DNA of 64,000 nucleotides from Acidobacteriota bacterium (GCA_011523845.1 WTFV01000126.1:26680-90679), one strand, 5' to 3'; counted from the stretch's first letter, positions 1-9,400 are shown. The notes: generated by a model from the sequence alone, not told the origin. Translations and numbers: made by a program.

Positions 1-2
1 TG

Positions 3-1760
3 ACGGTGACGCTGGAGCTGGGCGGCAAGCGGGTGATTCGCGTCGAGGACGACGGCGAGGGGATGACCCCCGCCGATGCCGAGCTGGCGGTCGAGCGCCA
101 CGCAACCAGCAAGCTCGGCAGCCTCGACGATCTCGCCGCCATCGCCACGCTCGGCTTCCGGGGCGAGGCGCTGCCGAGCATCGCTTCGGTGTCGCACCTG
201 CGGCTGCGCACGCGCGCCCGCGGTGCGGCGAGCGGCGTCGAGGTGGCGATCGACGGCGGGGACCCGGCGCGGGTGACCGCGGCCGGGCTTCCCGAGGGCA
301 CTACCGTCGAGGTCCGCGATCTCTTCTACAACGTGCCGGCGCGGCGCAAGTTCCTCAGGTCCGACGGGGCCGAGACCGGCCACATCTCGCGCGTGCTGAC
401 GCAACTGGCTCTCGCCCACGTCGAGGTGGGTTTTCGGCTGCGCAGCGGCCCGCGCACGCTGTTCGACCATCCCCCGGTGACGACCTTCGCCGACCGGTTC
501 TTTCAGATCTACGGCGATCGGCCGGGGCTGGTCGAGGTGCGCAAGGAGGCGGCGGGGATCCGGCTGTACGGTCTGGCGGCGGCGCTGGCCGCCGACGGGC
601 CGGCCCGCGGTCCCCAGCACCTGTTCGTCAACCGCCGCGCGGTGAAGGACCGGACCATCCTGCACGCCGTGAACGACGCCTACAGCCGCGCCACCATCAA
701 GCCGCGCAGCCCCGAGGTGCACCTGTTCCTGGAGCTGCCGCACGAGCGGGTCGACGTCAACGTCCACCCGACCAAGGCGGAGGTGCGGTTCGTCGAGCAG
801 TCGCTCGTGCACGAGGTGGTCCGGCGCGGGCTGACCGACGCGCTGGGGCAGGAGGCGGCGCCGGAGGTATCGCTGTCTCCGCCGCGCGGGACGCCGCCGT
901 CCGAGCCGCGGGCGCACGCCATTCCGGGCATCGTCGCGGGGATGGGGGCCGCAAGCCGGTGGGGGCCGGTGACCGAGGTCTTTCGCCGCCGGGACGACGA
1001 GACCGCTCGGGCCGGCTCTTTGCGGGACCGGCCGGCCGCGCCGGCGGGCGCCTCGGACTCGAACGGCCCCCCCGGTGCGCCCGGCTTCACCGCCCGGGAG
1101 CGCGGCTGGCCGGGGAGCGTGGAGGGCGCCGCTCCCGACCTGGTCGATCTGTCCGGCGGCGCGGCGGCGCCCGTGGTCGGTCCGGCGCCGCTGATCCCGC
1201 TGGGCCAGTTCCGCGACACCTTCATGATCGCCGTCGACAACGACGGGGTGGTGATCATCGACCAGCACGTCGCGCACGAGCGCATCCTCTACGAGCAGTT
1301 CACCGAGCGGCTGACTCGCGGGGCGCTCGAGTCGCAGCGTCTCCTCGAGCCGCTGCTGCTCGCCCTGCCCGCGGGCGCCCGCGACGCGCTGGCCGCGCAT
1401 GCCGACGACCTCGCCCGGCTCGGCTTCGAGGTCGAGCCGTTCGGCGGCGACAGCGTCCGGGTGGCGGCGGTCCCGACCCTGCTGGGCCGGGCCGAGTGCG
1501 AGAGCGCCGTCCGTTCGCTGGCCGAGGACCTGGAAGGCCTCGATCGCGGCGCGAGCGTCGCGGACGCCATCGGGCGCATCGCGGCCCGCACGGCGTGCCA
1601 CGCGGCCGTCAAGGCGAACGACCGCCTGACGATGGAGAAGATGACGTACATTCTCGAGGAGCTGCGGCGGACGGCCTACTCGACGGTCTGCCCCCACGGG
1701 CGCCCGGTCCTGCTCCGGCTGACGCGGCAGGAGCTCGAGAGGCGCTTCGAGCGGATCTAG
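3..1760 (+). CDS. mutL: DNA mismatch repair protein MutL, 5' end outside window
   Basis: MutL is the ATP-driven matchmaker of methyl-independent or methyl-directed mismatch repair, linking MutS to downstream nicking and excision. The frame is open from the first bases, so the start and the first GHKL motif lie upstream of the window. Visible are the DDGEGM motif near residue 20, GFRGEALPSIASVS near 55, the loop GTTVEVRDLFYNVPARRKFL near 100, a proline/alanine-rich linker at about 280-390, and the C-terminal dimerisation domain starting at GQFRDTFMIAVDNDGVVIID, ending with the usual CPHGRP signature near residue 563. No DQHA(X)2E(X)4E endonuclease motif of the strict type is seen: the matching place reads DQHVAHERILYE, close to that motif, so latent endonuclease activity cannot be excluded. 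Confidence 0.96.
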   Translation, partial: TVTLELGGKRVIRVEDDGEGMTPADAELAVERHATSKLGSLDDLAAIATLGFRGEALPSIASVSHLRLRTRARGAASGVEVAIDGGDPARVTAAGLPEGTTVEVRDLFYNVPARRKFLRSDGAETGHISRVLTQLALAHVEVGFRLRSGPRTLFDHPPVTTFADRFFQIYGDRPGLVEVRKEAAGIRLYGLAAALAADGPARGPQHLFVNRRAVKDRTILHAVNDAYSRATIKPRSPEVHLFLELPHERVDVNVHPTKAEVRFVEQSLVHEVVRRGLTDALGQEAAPEVSLSPPRGTPPSEPRAHAIPGIVAGMGAASRWGPVTEVFRRRDDETARAGSLRDRPAAPAGASDSNGPPGAPGFTARERGWPGSVEGAAPDLVDLSGGAAAPVVGPAPLIPLGQFRDTFMIAVDNDGVVIIDQHVAHERILYEQFTERLTRGALESQRLLEPLLLALPAGARDALAAHADDLARLGFEVEPFGGDSVRVAAVPTLLGRAECESAVRSLAEDLEGLDRGASVADAIGRIAARTACHAAVKANDRLTMEKMTYILEELRRTAYSTVCPHGRPVLLRLTRQELERRFERI

Positions 1761-1761
1761 A

Positions 1762-1806
1762 AGCTTGCGCCGCAGAACGCAGCGAAGCGGAGTTCTGCGT
1801 GCAGGG
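1762..1806. repeat. hairpin repeat copy downstream of mutL
   Basis: Two bases after the mutL stop, CGCAGAAC and GTTCTGCG form an inverted repeat around a short loop. The flank AGCTTGCGCCG(C/T)AGAACGC is shared with the hairpin at 40428-40482, which identifies this as a member of the same dispersed family. It may act as a transcription terminator for mutL, but no T-run follows. Confidence 0.55.
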
Positions 1807-1838
1807 TCATGCAGACTACATCGCGGTCGAGAGGCGGT

Positions 1839-3017
1839 ATGCCGGACTATCCCCGCATTCCCTACGGCTGGGCCGATTTCCGCGCCATCCGGCTGGAGGG
1901 CCGCCTCTACGTGGACAAGACGCGGTTCCTCCGGCGCCTGGAGGAGGAGCGCTACGTCTTTCTCATCCGGCCCCGCCGCTTCGGCAAGTCATGCTGGGTG
2001 TCGGTGCTGGAGAACTACTACGACCGCACCCGGGCCGGGGAGTTCGAGGCGCTGTTCGGAGGCACCGACGTGGGGCGCCGGCCCACGGACGACCGCCACC
2101 GCGACGTCGTCCTGCGCTTCGACTTCTCGGTGTTCGACGATGCGCCGGAAACCTTGCGGGAGCGCTTCGAGACGTACTGCGACACCGTGCTCTACTACGC
2201 GCTGGAACGGAATCGTGACCTGTTTCCCGAAGCGGTGCGACAGCGCATCCTGTCGGCGGCCGGCGTCGACGGCAAGCTCAATCAATTGTTCGCCTACGCC
2301 GGCGAACGGGGCATCCCGCTGTACGTGCTCATCGACGAGTACGACAACTTCGCCAACACCATTCTGGCGCACCGCGGCGAGGCGTCGTACCGCGCCTTCA
2401 CGCACGGGGGCGGCTTCTATCGGAACTTCTTCGCCACCCTGAAGGGCGGGGCCGGGCAGAGGGGCGGCCTCGAGCGCCTGTTCGTCACCGGCGTCTCGCC
2501 CGTTACGCTCGACGACGTCACCAGCGGCTTCAACATCGCCCGCAACGTCAGCCTGCATCCGGATTTCAACGAGCTGCTCGGCTTCACCGAAGCGGAGGTG
2601 CTGCGGCTGCTGCGCACGTACCGGGACCGGGGGGTGTTCTCGCAGGACGTCGAGGATGCGCTGGCGGTGATGCGGGCGTGGTACAACGGCTACCGGTTCG
2701 CCGCGAGCGCCGAGACGGACGTCTACAACACGGACATGGTGCTCTACTACCTGAACGAGTCCATGCCGAACCGGTCGGTTCCGGACGATCTGATCGACGT
2801 CAACGTCCGCATCGACTACGGCAAGCTGCGGCATCTGCTCGTGGTCGGCCGGCAACCGAACGGGAACTTCGACCTGCTGCGGCAGGTCATCGGCGAGGAG
2901 ACCGTGGAGACCCCGGTTCAGCCCGGCGCGGTACCTTGCGGACGCACGCCTGGCGCGCCAGTATCCCGCGGTGCGGTTCAGCACGAGGCGCCGCAGCGGC
3001 GCGAGGCGCTACAATAG
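1839..3017 (+). pseudogene. AAA-ATPase-like / PD-(D/E)XK family protein, internally deleted
   Basis: The N-terminal part matches the family of AAA-ATPase-like proteins with a C-terminal PD-(D/E)XK nuclease domain: PRIPYGWADFRAIR, YVDKTRFLRRLEE, the P-loop-like RPRRFGKSCWVSVL near residue 48, LIDEYDNF near 165, and AWYNGYRF near 285. Family members usually exceed 500 residues; this frame gives about 390 and its last 35 residues are out of character. In another frame, from about 2926, the DNA reads ARYLADARLARQYPAVRF, which resembles the extreme C-terminus of the same family. I infer a deletion that removed the nuclease domain and shifted the frame. The ATG at 1839 is preferred over 1809 because GAGAGG lies just upstream and the family starts at this point. 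Confidence 0.7.
3010..3015 (+). promoter_or_regulatory. possible -10 box for the cupin gene
   Basis: TACAAT lies 60 nt upstream of the cupin start, just before the stop of the decayed ATPase gene. No convincing -35 box is visible, so this is a weak call based on the hexamer and its placement. Confidence 0.3.
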
Positions 3018-3074
3018 CCGTCCATCGTCGTCGCGCGACCGTCGGCGCGCCCGCCGGCAGCGAAGGAGTTGGAC

Positions 3075-3638
3075 ATGTCCAGGTTGTCGATCGGGTTCAC
3101 GGTCGGATTCGCCGCCGCCGTAACGCTGCTCGTCCCGCCACAGGCGGTCGCCCAGGTCACCTCGGCGACGGACGTGACCGTCGAGGAGTACATGGCGGTC
3201 AAGAACGCCCCGGAAGGGGGCGTCGACCGGCAGGTCAAGGTGGTCGACATCGGCAAGTCGAACGTGGCGGTCGGCATCCTGCACCGCGACGCGCTGGAGC
3301 CGAGCGAAGGGCCGGCGCGCGGCATCGTGCACACCCTGGTGACCGAGGTCTACTACATCGTTTCGGGGGCCGGCACCCTGATGACCGGCGGGACGATCAC
3401 CGAGCGCGGGGACATCCCGGAGGACAGCCACATCGTGCAGGTGCTGGTGGGCGAGAGCTACCGCGCCGCGGCCGAGGGCGGCCAGGTTCGCGACGTCTCG
3501 GAGGGGGACATCGTGGTGATCCCAGGGGGCGTGTTCCACGGCTGGACGGCGATCCCGGATCACGTCACCTACCTGAGCATCCGGCCGGACCCGGACAAGG
3601 TGCTGCCGGCCGGCTGGGTCAATCCGCTCATCCAGTAG
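3075..3638 (+). CDS. secreted cupin-domain protein
   Basis: A 187-residue protein with a Sec signal peptide (MSRLSIGFTVGFAAAVTLLV, ending near VAQ) followed by a single beta-barrel cupin domain. Cupin-like segments are VTEVYYIVSGAGTLMTGG near residue 92, and GDIVVIPGGVFHGWTAI near 150, whose PGGVFHGW is the second cupin motif with a conserved His. It should act in the periplasm; substrate and activity are unknown. The ATG at 3075 follows AAGGAG with good spacing, better than TTG at 3069. It ends about 100 nt before a PQQ dehydrogenase on the same strand and may share its transcript. Confidence 0.78.
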   Translation: MSRLSIGFTVGFAAAVTLLVPPQAVAQVTSATDVTVEEYMAVKNAPEGGVDRQVKVVDIGKSNVAVGILHRDALEPSEGPARGIVHTLVTEVYYIVSGAGTLMTGGTITERGDIPEDSHIVQVLVGESYRAAAEGGQVRDVSEGDIVVIPGGVFHGWTAIPDHVTYLSIRPDPDKVLPAGWVNPLIQ

Positions 3639-3739
3639 CGTTGCCGATCACGTACCGGTTGCGGGAGCCACTGGAGCTCGGGATGGCTGGTCGTCGCCGG
3701 TGGCCGGCGAGACTGATGGAAGATGACGAGGAGGCAGGC

Positions 3740-5707
3740 ATGTCTGCAGGCAGGTTGAGGGTCGCGTCGGTCGTCGTCCTCGGCGGGCTGCTCGCGGCCG
3801 GCGCGCCGCCGGCGGCGGCACAGACCGACAACGGCGAGTGGCGGAGCTACGGCGGCGACATCGCGAACACGCGCTATTCGCCGCTTGACCAGATCGACGC
3901 CGGGAACTTCAACGAGCTGGAGGTCGCGTGGCGGCTGAACACCGCCAACTTCGGGCCCGAGCCGGAGTTCAACTACCAGTCGACGCCGCTGATGGTGGAC
4001 GGCGTCATCTACACCACGGCCGGCTTGCGCCGCGCGGCGGTCGCGGCGGACGCGGGGACCGGCGAGCTGCTCTGGATGCATCGCCTCGACGAGGGCGAGC
4101 GGGCCGAGGTGGCGCCGCGGCGCCGGTCGGGTCGCGGCCTGGCGTACCGTGACGACGGCGGCGACGGGCAGATCTTCTACGTGACGCCCGGCTACCGGCT
4201 GGTCGGGTTGCACGCGAAGACGGGCGAGCGGCTGTCCGACTTCGGCGAGAACGGCATCGTCGACCTGATGCAGAACATGGATCAGGAGATCGACCCGCTC
4301 GCCGGGGAGATCGGGCTGCACGCCACGCCGCTGGTGGCCGGCGACACCATCGTCGTCGGGGCCGCGCACGTGCCCGGCAGCGCGCCCCGCTCGATGCGCA
4401 ACACGAAGGGCTACATCCGCGGGTTCGACGCCGACACCGGCGTGCGCAAGTGGATCTTCCACACGATTCCGGGCGCCGACGAGTTCGGCAACGATACCTG
4501 GCTGAACGACTCGTGGCGCTACACCGGCAACACCGGGGTCTGGGGGCAGATCAGCGCCGACCTGGAGTTGGGCATCGTGTACCTGCCGACCGAGATGCCG
4601 ACCAACGACTACTACGGCGGCCACCGGCACGGGGACAACCTGTTCTCGGACAGCATCGTCGCGGTCGACATCGACACCGGCGAGCGGCTGTGGCACCTGC
4701 AGGTGATCCAGCACGACGTCTGGGACTGGGACTTTCCCTGCGCGCCGGTGCTGGTCGACGTGGAGATCGACGGCGTCATGCGCAAGCTCATCGCCCAGCC
4801 GAGCAAGCAGTCGTGGCTGTACGTGCTCGACCGGGTGACCGGAGAGCCCATCTGGCCGATCGAGGAGCGCGAGATGCCGCCGTCCGACGTGCCGGGCGAG
4901 CTGCTGTCGCCGACCCAGCCGTTTCCGACCCATCCGCCCGCCTACGATCGGCAGGGAGTCGGCATCGACGATCTGATCGACTTCACGCCGGAACTGCGCG
5001 CAGCGGCGGAGGAGCTGGTCTCGAACTTCCGCATCGGACCGATCTTCACGCCGCCGGTGGTGGCCGAGACGGACGGTCCGTGGGGCACGCTGATGCTGCC
5101 GTCGGCCGGCGGGGGCGCCAACTGGCCGGGCGGCTCGGTCGATCCGGAGACCGGCATCTTCTACCAGTACTCCTTCACGCAGGTCACCTCCCTGGGACTG
5201 GTAAACGACCCGGAGCGGTCGGACATGAACTTCATCCGGGGGAATCCTCCGGGGGTGCCGGCGCGGCTGCGGGCGCTCAACATTCGTGGGCTGCCGCTCA
5301 TCAAGCCGCCGTGGGGACGCATCACCGCCATCGACCTGTCGACGGGCGATTTCCTCTGGCAGATTCCGCACGGCGAGACGCCCGACAACGTCCGCAACCA
5401 CCCCGCGTTGCAGGGCGTGGACATCCCGCGCACGGGCCGCATCGGGCGGGTCGGCACGTTGATCACGAAGACGCTGCTCGTCGCGGGCGAGCCGGGCACG
5501 TTCACGACGCCGTCGGGCGAGGTGGGGGCCATGCTGCGCGCCTACGACAAGGCGTCCGGCGAGGAGGTCGGCGCGGTCTACATGCCGACGTCGGTGTCGG
5601 GGTCGCCGATGACGTACATGCACGAGGGCCGGCAGTACATCGTGACGGCCATCAGCGGGGCCGGGTTCCCCGGGCAGCTCATCGCCTATCGGCTGCCGGA
5701 AGAGTAG
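3740..5707 (+). CDS. PQQ-dependent dehydrogenase, glucose/polyol dehydrogenase-like (copy 1)
   Basis: A secreted eight-bladed quinoprotein of 655 residues, expected to oxidise a sugar or alcohol in the periplasm with PQQ and metal. The signal peptide ends near PAAAQ (residue 28). Propeller W-motif repeats such as LLWMHRLDEGE, RKWIFHTIPGADEF and RLWHLQVIQHD are clear. The segment HDVWDWDFPCAP near residue 327 carries the putative catalytic Asp, and SKQSWLYVLDRVTGEPIWP just after supplies the Lys seen in membrane glucose dehydrogenases in place of the Arg of methanol dehydrogenases. There is no vicinal Cys pair and no haem motif, so an external electron acceptor is needed. The ATG at 3740 follows GAGGAGG. 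Its nearest relative in the window is the gene at 7430. Confidence 0.9.
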   Translation: MSAGRLRVASVVVLGGLLAAGAPPAAAQTDNGEWRSYGGDIANTRYSPLDQIDAGNFNELEVAWRLNTANFGPEPEFNYQSTPLMVDGVIYTTAGLRRAAVAADAGTGELLWMHRLDEGERAEVAPRRRSGRGLAYRDDGGDGQIFYVTPGYRLVGLHAKTGERLSDFGENGIVDLMQNMDQEIDPLAGEIGLHATPLVAGDTIVVGAAHVPGSAPRSMRNTKGYIRGFDADTGVRKWIFHTIPGADEFGNDTWLNDSWRYTGNTGVWGQISADLELGIVYLPTEMPTNDYYGGHRHGDNLFSDSIVAVDIDTGERLWHLQVIQHDVWDWDFPCAPVLVDVEIDGVMRKLIAQPSKQSWLYVLDRVTGEPIWPIEEREMPPSDVPGELLSPTQPFPTHPPAYDRQGVGIDDLIDFTPELRAAAEELVSNFRIGPIFTPPVVAETDGPWGTLMLPSAGGGANWPGGSVDPETGIFYQYSFTQVTSLGLVNDPERSDMNFIRGNPPGVPARLRALNIRGLPLIKPPWGRITAIDLSTGDFLWQIPHGETPDNVRNHPALQGVDIPRTGRIGRVGTLITKTLLVAGEPGTFTTPSGEVGAMLRAYDKASGEEVGAVYMPTSVSGSPMTYMHEGRQYIVTAISGAGFPGQLIAYRLPEE

Positions 5708-5712
5708 CCCGG

Positions 5713-5880
5713 AAATCGTCGCCTGGGGGGCTCCGATGTAGCCCCAAGAAGGCCTCTCCAGGAGTCTGCTCCATTCCACGGCGCAGACTCCTGGTTTGAC
5801 AAACGTCGCCTGCGGCTCCGATTGTCGCCCGGCCGACTCTCACCAGGAGCCTGCTCCATTCCGAGGCGCAGCCTCCCGGC
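5713..5880. repeat. two-unit hairpin repeat between convergent genes
   Basis: Two tandem units of about 86 nt, each with a header like CGTCGCCTGCGGCTCCG followed by a hairpin. In unit 1, CCAGGAGTCTGC (5758-5769) pairs perfectly with GCAGACTCCTGG (5783-5794). In unit 2, 5843-5854 pairs with 5868-5879 with two mismatches. It lies between converging genes and could act as a bidirectional terminator or REP-like element. Related copies occur at 7045 and 56480. Confidence 0.75.
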
Positions 5881-5971
5881 GTCGGTGAGGCATGTCCCGC
5901 GGGGGTGGCACCCAGGCCGATCGGCGTCGGGCGGGGCTCCCACGGGGGCACGCCGGCTGTGTCTGCCGACG

Positions 5972-7021
5972 TCAAGCTGTTCCCGCGGTCCGGGGGAGAC
6001 CCCGGGTCAGCCCCTGAAAGAGCAGCTTCAGAGCCGGATTCGAGCGCACCAGGAGACTGGTCATCCAGGTCACCGCCCGTACGCTGCGGCGTGAGATCTT
6101 GACGTCCTGTCCGCTGCTGAAGGCGGGCGTGGCATGGATGCGCTGCAACGTCAGCACCGCCATCCCCAGCGGCCACAGGCAGAAGCGGCGGATGCCGGTT
6201 TCGTGGGAGGGAATGATGAGGACGAATCGCAACGCGTTCGCGAGGTGGCGGTGCGCGATCGCTACGAGCGCCGACAGGCCCTCGACGAACCCCGGCGCAG
6301 GCTGACCCGCGGACAACGAGCGCAGCTCGAACCCGGCCGACCGGAACACGTCGCGCGGCAGCCAGCATGCCCCGCGGCGCCGGTCCTCCCAGACGTCCTT
6401 CAGGATGTTGACCATCTGCAACCCCTGGCCGAACGAGACCGATAGCGCAGAGAGATCGTCGCGGCGTCTCCCGATCTCGGCGGAATAGTCGCAGAACAGG
6501 TCGGTGAGGGTCTCGCCGACGATGCCGGCGACGTGATAGCAGTAACGGTTCAGGTGGGATATGTCCTCCAACCCGTCCGGTGTCGCCTGCTGCTGGAACT
6601 CCGCCATCCCGCGCGACATGATCCGCACGCACCGTTCGATGGCCCTGCGCTGGGTGGCGCGAAAGCCCCTCGTTACTCGCACTACCCGGTCGGTGTTGGC
6701 TACCAGGTCGTGCTCGCGTTCGGTGCTGGAGGACGACAGCAGCGCGCTCAGCTCCCGCGAGAACGGCGCCACGTCGCCGCGACCGGCGACCACGGCGATG
6801 AAGCGTTCGGAGAACGCCTGTTTCTGGGCGGGAGACAGCGCCGGCTCGTCCTCGATGGTGTCCGCGATCCGGCACAGGGCGTAGACGTTGCCGACCACGT
6901 CGCGCAGTGCGCCCGGAAGCTGGGGGATGTTGAGGGCAAAGGTGCGCGAGACGCCCTGGAGGATCTCCGACTGGTAGGCGAGATCGCTCTGCGCCGGTCC
7001 TTTCGGCGACGAAACGGTCAT
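5972..7021 (-). CDS. squalene/phytoene synthase family protein, most like squalene synthase
   Basis: A 349-residue head-to-head prenyl synthase, expected to condense two farnesyl diphosphates at the membrane surface. Both metal-binding aspartate motifs are visible: DTIEDE near residue 54 and NILKDVWED near 202; between them lies [18 protein letters not shown], typical of squalene synthases of the FDFT1 type. The C-terminal part is hydrophobic ([25 protein letters not shown]) and may be membrane-associated. It is convergent with the upstream quinoprotein and divergent from the next. A TAGGAT box sits 8 nt before the ATG with no Shine-Dalgarno sequence, which suggests a leaderless message. Which product is made (squalene, hydroxysqualene or phytoene) cannot be told from sequence alone. 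Confidence 0.82.
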   Translation of the reverse strand: MTVSSPKGPAQSDLAYQSEILQGVSRTFALNIPQLPGALRDVVGNVYALCRIADTIEDEPALSPAQKQAFSERFIAVVAGRGDVAPFSRELSALLSSSSTEREHDLVANTDRVVRVTRGFRATQRRAIERCVRIMSRGMAEFQQQATPDGLEDISHLNRYCYHVAGIVGETLTDLFCDYSAEIGRRRDDLSALSVSFGQGLQMVNILKDVWEDRRRGACWLPRDVFRSAGFELRSLSAGQPAPGFVEGLSALVAIAHRHLANALRFVLIIPSHETGIRRFCLWPLGMAVLTLQRIHATPAFSSGQDVKISRRSVRAVTWMTSLLVRSNPALKLLFQGLTRGLPRTAGTA

Positions 7022-7044
7022 GGGCCGCCATCCTAGCCCAACAA

Positions 7045-7204
7045 TCGTCGCCTGCGGCTCCGCTTGTTGCCCAACCGGGCCTCTCCAGAAGTCTGCACCG
7101 TTCTACGGCGCAGACTCCTGGCCGAAACCGTCGCCTGCGGCTTCGCTCTCCGCCCAACCAGGTCCTGTCCGGAAGTCTGCCCCGTTCTACGGCACGGACT
7201 CCCG
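7045..7204. repeat. two-unit hairpin repeat upstream of a quinoprotein gene
   Basis: Two units of about 84 nt with the header GTCGCCTGCGGCT(C/T)CG. In unit 1 the stem arms are AGTCTGC (7090-7096) and GCAGACT (7110-7116); unit 2 carries AGTCTGC with the diverged arm GCACGGACT. It is the same family as 5713-5880 and 56480-56673. Confidence 0.7.
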
Positions 7205-7280
7205 GCGAATCGTGCCGGCCGAAATAACCTGCTATCCTTCGCGACGCAACGGGGGAGTCGAAGTAGCTTCCCCGCATTGC

Positions 7281-7378
7281 CTGCCGGGCGACCGTGGTCG
7301 AGCGACGTGGTCGAGGTATCACGACGGTGACCCCGTCCCCAGCCGCATTCGTCTGCCGGGCGACCGTGGTCGAGCGAC
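7281..7378. repeat. pair of 26-nt direct repeats, 72 nt apart
   Basis: Identical 26-nt sequences at 7281-7306 and 7353-7378, each containing the inverted repeat CGACCGTGGTCG. A preceding CCGCATT is also duplicated with a period of 71 nt. They lie 52 nt upstream of the quinoprotein start and could be a regulator-binding array. Confidence 0.75.
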
Positions 7379-7429
7379 GGGTCGGGCTGTGCCGCCGAAT
7401 CCCTCCGGGGAGGCGGGAAGGAGTCGAGC

Positions 7430-9400
7430 GTGACAATACATCGCATGCACATCGCGTCGATCATCGTGCTCACCAGTCTGCTGGCCGCGGGCCTCGCCGC
7501 CCCGGCGGCGGCGCAGACCGACAACGGCGAGTGGCGGAGCTACGGCGGCGACATCGCCAACACCCGCTACTCGCCGCTCGACCAGATCAACGCCGGCAAC
7601 TTCAACGACCTGGAGGTCGCCTGGAGGCTGAACACGGCCAACTTCGGATCGGAGCCGGAGTACAACTTCCAGTCGACCCCCCTGATGGTGGACGGCGTGC
7701 TGTACTCGACCGCCGGGCTGCGCCGGGCCGCGATCGCGGTGGACGCGGGCACCGGCGAGCTGCTGTGGATGCACCGCCTCGACGAGGGCGAGCGCGCCGA
7801 GGTGGCGCCGCGGCGCCGGTCGGGTCGCGGCCTGGCGTACAGGGACAACGGCGGCGACGGGGAGATCTTCTACGTCACGCCCGGTTATCGCCTGATCGGC
7901 CTGAACGCGAAGACCGGCGAGCGGCTGGCCGACTTCGGCGAGGGCGGCATCGTCGACCTGATGCAGAACATGGACCAGGAGATCGATCCGCTGTCGGGCG
8001 AGATCGGCCTGCACGCCGCGCCGCTGGTGGCCGGCGACACGATCGTCGTCGGCGCGGCGCACGTTCCCGGCGGCCGCCCGCGCTCGATGCGCAACACGAA
8101 GGGCTATGTCCGCGGCTTCGACGCCGACACCGGCGTCCGCAAGTGGATCTTCCACACGATTCCGGGGGCGGACGAGTTCGGCAACGACACGTGGCTGAAC
8201 GACTCGTGGCGCTACACCGGCAACACGGGGGTGTGGGGGCAGATCAGCGCCGACCTGGAGCTGGGCATCGTCTATTTTGCGACCGAGATGCCGACCAACG
8301 ACTACTACGGCGGCCACCGGCACGGCGACAACCTCTACTCGGACAGCCTGGTCGCCGTGGACATCGAGACCGGCGAGCGACTGTGGCACTTCCAGTTCAT
8401 CCACCACGACGTATGGGACTGGGACCTGCCGTGCGCGCCGATCCTGGCCGACGTGATGATCGACGGCGAGCTGCGCAAGATCGTGGCGCAGCCGAGCAAG
8501 CAGTCGTGGCTCTACGTCTTCGACCGCGTGACCGGCGAGCCGATCTGGCCGATCGAGGAACGCGAGGTCGAGCCGTCGAACGTGCCGGGCGAGCTGCTGG
8601 CGCGGACCCAGCCGTACGTGACGAAGCCGCCCGCCTACGACCGGCAGGGCGTCGATCTCGACGACCTGATCGACCTCACGCCGGAGCTGCGGCGGCGCGC
8701 CGAGGAGATCGCGTCGCGGCACCTGATGGGGCCGATCTTCACGCCGCCGACCGTCTCGGAGGCGGACGGCGTCTACGGCACCCTGATGCTGCCGTCGCAG
8801 GCGGGCGGGACGAACTGGCCGGGCGGGTCGCTCGATCCCGAGACCGGCATCATCTACCTGTACACGTTCACGCAGATGGTATCGCTCGGCCTGGTCAACG
8901 ATCCGGAGCTCTCGGACATGAACTTCATCCGCGGGCGCGGCGAGGGCATCTCGGCTCGCGAGGCGTCGCTGACCATCGAGGGGATCCCGATCGTCAAGCC
9001 GCCGTGGGGACGCATCACCGCGATCGACCTCAAGGCGGGGGAGATCCTCTGGCAGGTGCCGCACGGCGAGACGCCGGACAACATCCGCAACCACCGGCTG
9101 CTCGAGGGCGTCGACATACCGCGTACCGGACGCATCGGGCGGGTCGGCACGCTCAACACCCCGACCATGGTGATCGCCGGCGAGGCGGGGACGTTCACCA
9201 CGCCTTCCGGCGAGGTGGGCGCGATGCTGCGCGCCTACGACAGGATGTCGGGCGAGGAGCTCGGCGCCGTCTACATGCCGGCCGGCGTGACCGGTGCGCC
9301 GATGACGTACCTGCACGAAGGGCGGCAGTACATCGTCACGGCGATTGGCGGCGCCGGGTTCCCGGGCGAGCTGATCGCCTACCGGCTGCCGGAGGAGTAG
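7430..9400 (+). CDS. PQQ-dependent dehydrogenase, glucose/polyol dehydrogenase-like (copy 2)
   Basis: A 656-residue secreted quinoprotein, a close paralogue of the gene at 3740: the mature N-terminus TDNGEWRSYGGDIANTRYSP and most blades match. The signal peptide runs to about PAAAQ. The active-site segment HHDVWDWDLPCAP (near residue 326) keeps the putative catalytic Asp, followed by SKQSWLYVFDRVTGEPIWP with the Lys. Differences cluster in loops around 410-450 and 500-510, so substrate range may differ. The GTG at 7430 follows GAAGGAG at good spacing; ATG at 7445 is an alternative. The last 65 nt overlap the 3' end of the convergent PIN-domain gene. Confidence 0.9.
   Translation: MTIHRMHIASIIVLTSLLAAGLAAPAAAQTDNGEWRSYGGDIANTRYSPLDQINAGNFNDLEVAWRLNTANFGSEPEYNFQSTPLMVDGVLYSTAGLRRAAIAVDAGTGELLWMHRLDEGERAEVAPRRRSGRGLAYRDNGGDGEIFYVTPGYRLIGLNAKTGERLADFGEGGIVDLMQNMDQEIDPLSGEIGLHAAPLVAGDTIVVGAAHVPGGRPRSMRNTKGYVRGFDADTGVRKWIFHTIPGADEFGNDTWLNDSWRYTGNTGVWGQISADLELGIVYFATEMPTNDYYGGHRHGDNLYSDSLVAVDIETGERLWHFQFIHHDVWDWDLPCAPILADVMIDGELRKIVAQPSKQSWLYVFDRVTGEPIWPIEEREVEPSNVPGELLARTQPYVTKPPAYDRQGVDLDDLIDLTPELRRRAEEIASRHLMGPIFTPPTVSEADGVYGTLMLPSQAGGTNWPGGSLDPETGIIYLYTFTQMVSLGLVNDPELSDMNFIRGRGEGISAREASLTIEGIPIVKPPWGRITAIDLKAGEILWQVPHGETPDNIRNHRLLEGVDIPRTGRIGRVGTLNTPTMVIAGEAGTFTTPSGEVGAMLRAYDRMSGEELGAVYMPAGVTGAPMTYLHEGRQYIVTAIGGAGFPGELIAYRLPEE

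Larger units (their letters stand above)
7022..7429. other. 408-nt intergenic region with repeats between divergent genes
   Basis: Holds the squalene synthase -10-like box (ATCCTA on this strand, 7030-7035), a two-unit hairpin repeat (about 7045-7204), and a pair of identical 26-nt direct repeats at 7281-7306 and 7353-7378. I see no convincing gene here. The promoter of the downstream quinoprotein probably lies in this stretch. Confidence 0.6.

Noticed and set aside
959..2218. Long open frame across the end of mutL and the start of the next gene
   Set aside because: It is an out-of-frame shadow rich in Arg, Gly and Ala, typical of GC-rich coding DNA, and conflicts with clear MutL and AAA-ATPase motifs.
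4700..8430. Lanthanide dependence for the glucose-dehydrogenase-like copies because of WDWD
   Set aside because: Asp two residues past the catalytic one is normal in calcium or magnesium membrane glucose dehydrogenases, so the XoxF rule does not apply to this branch.
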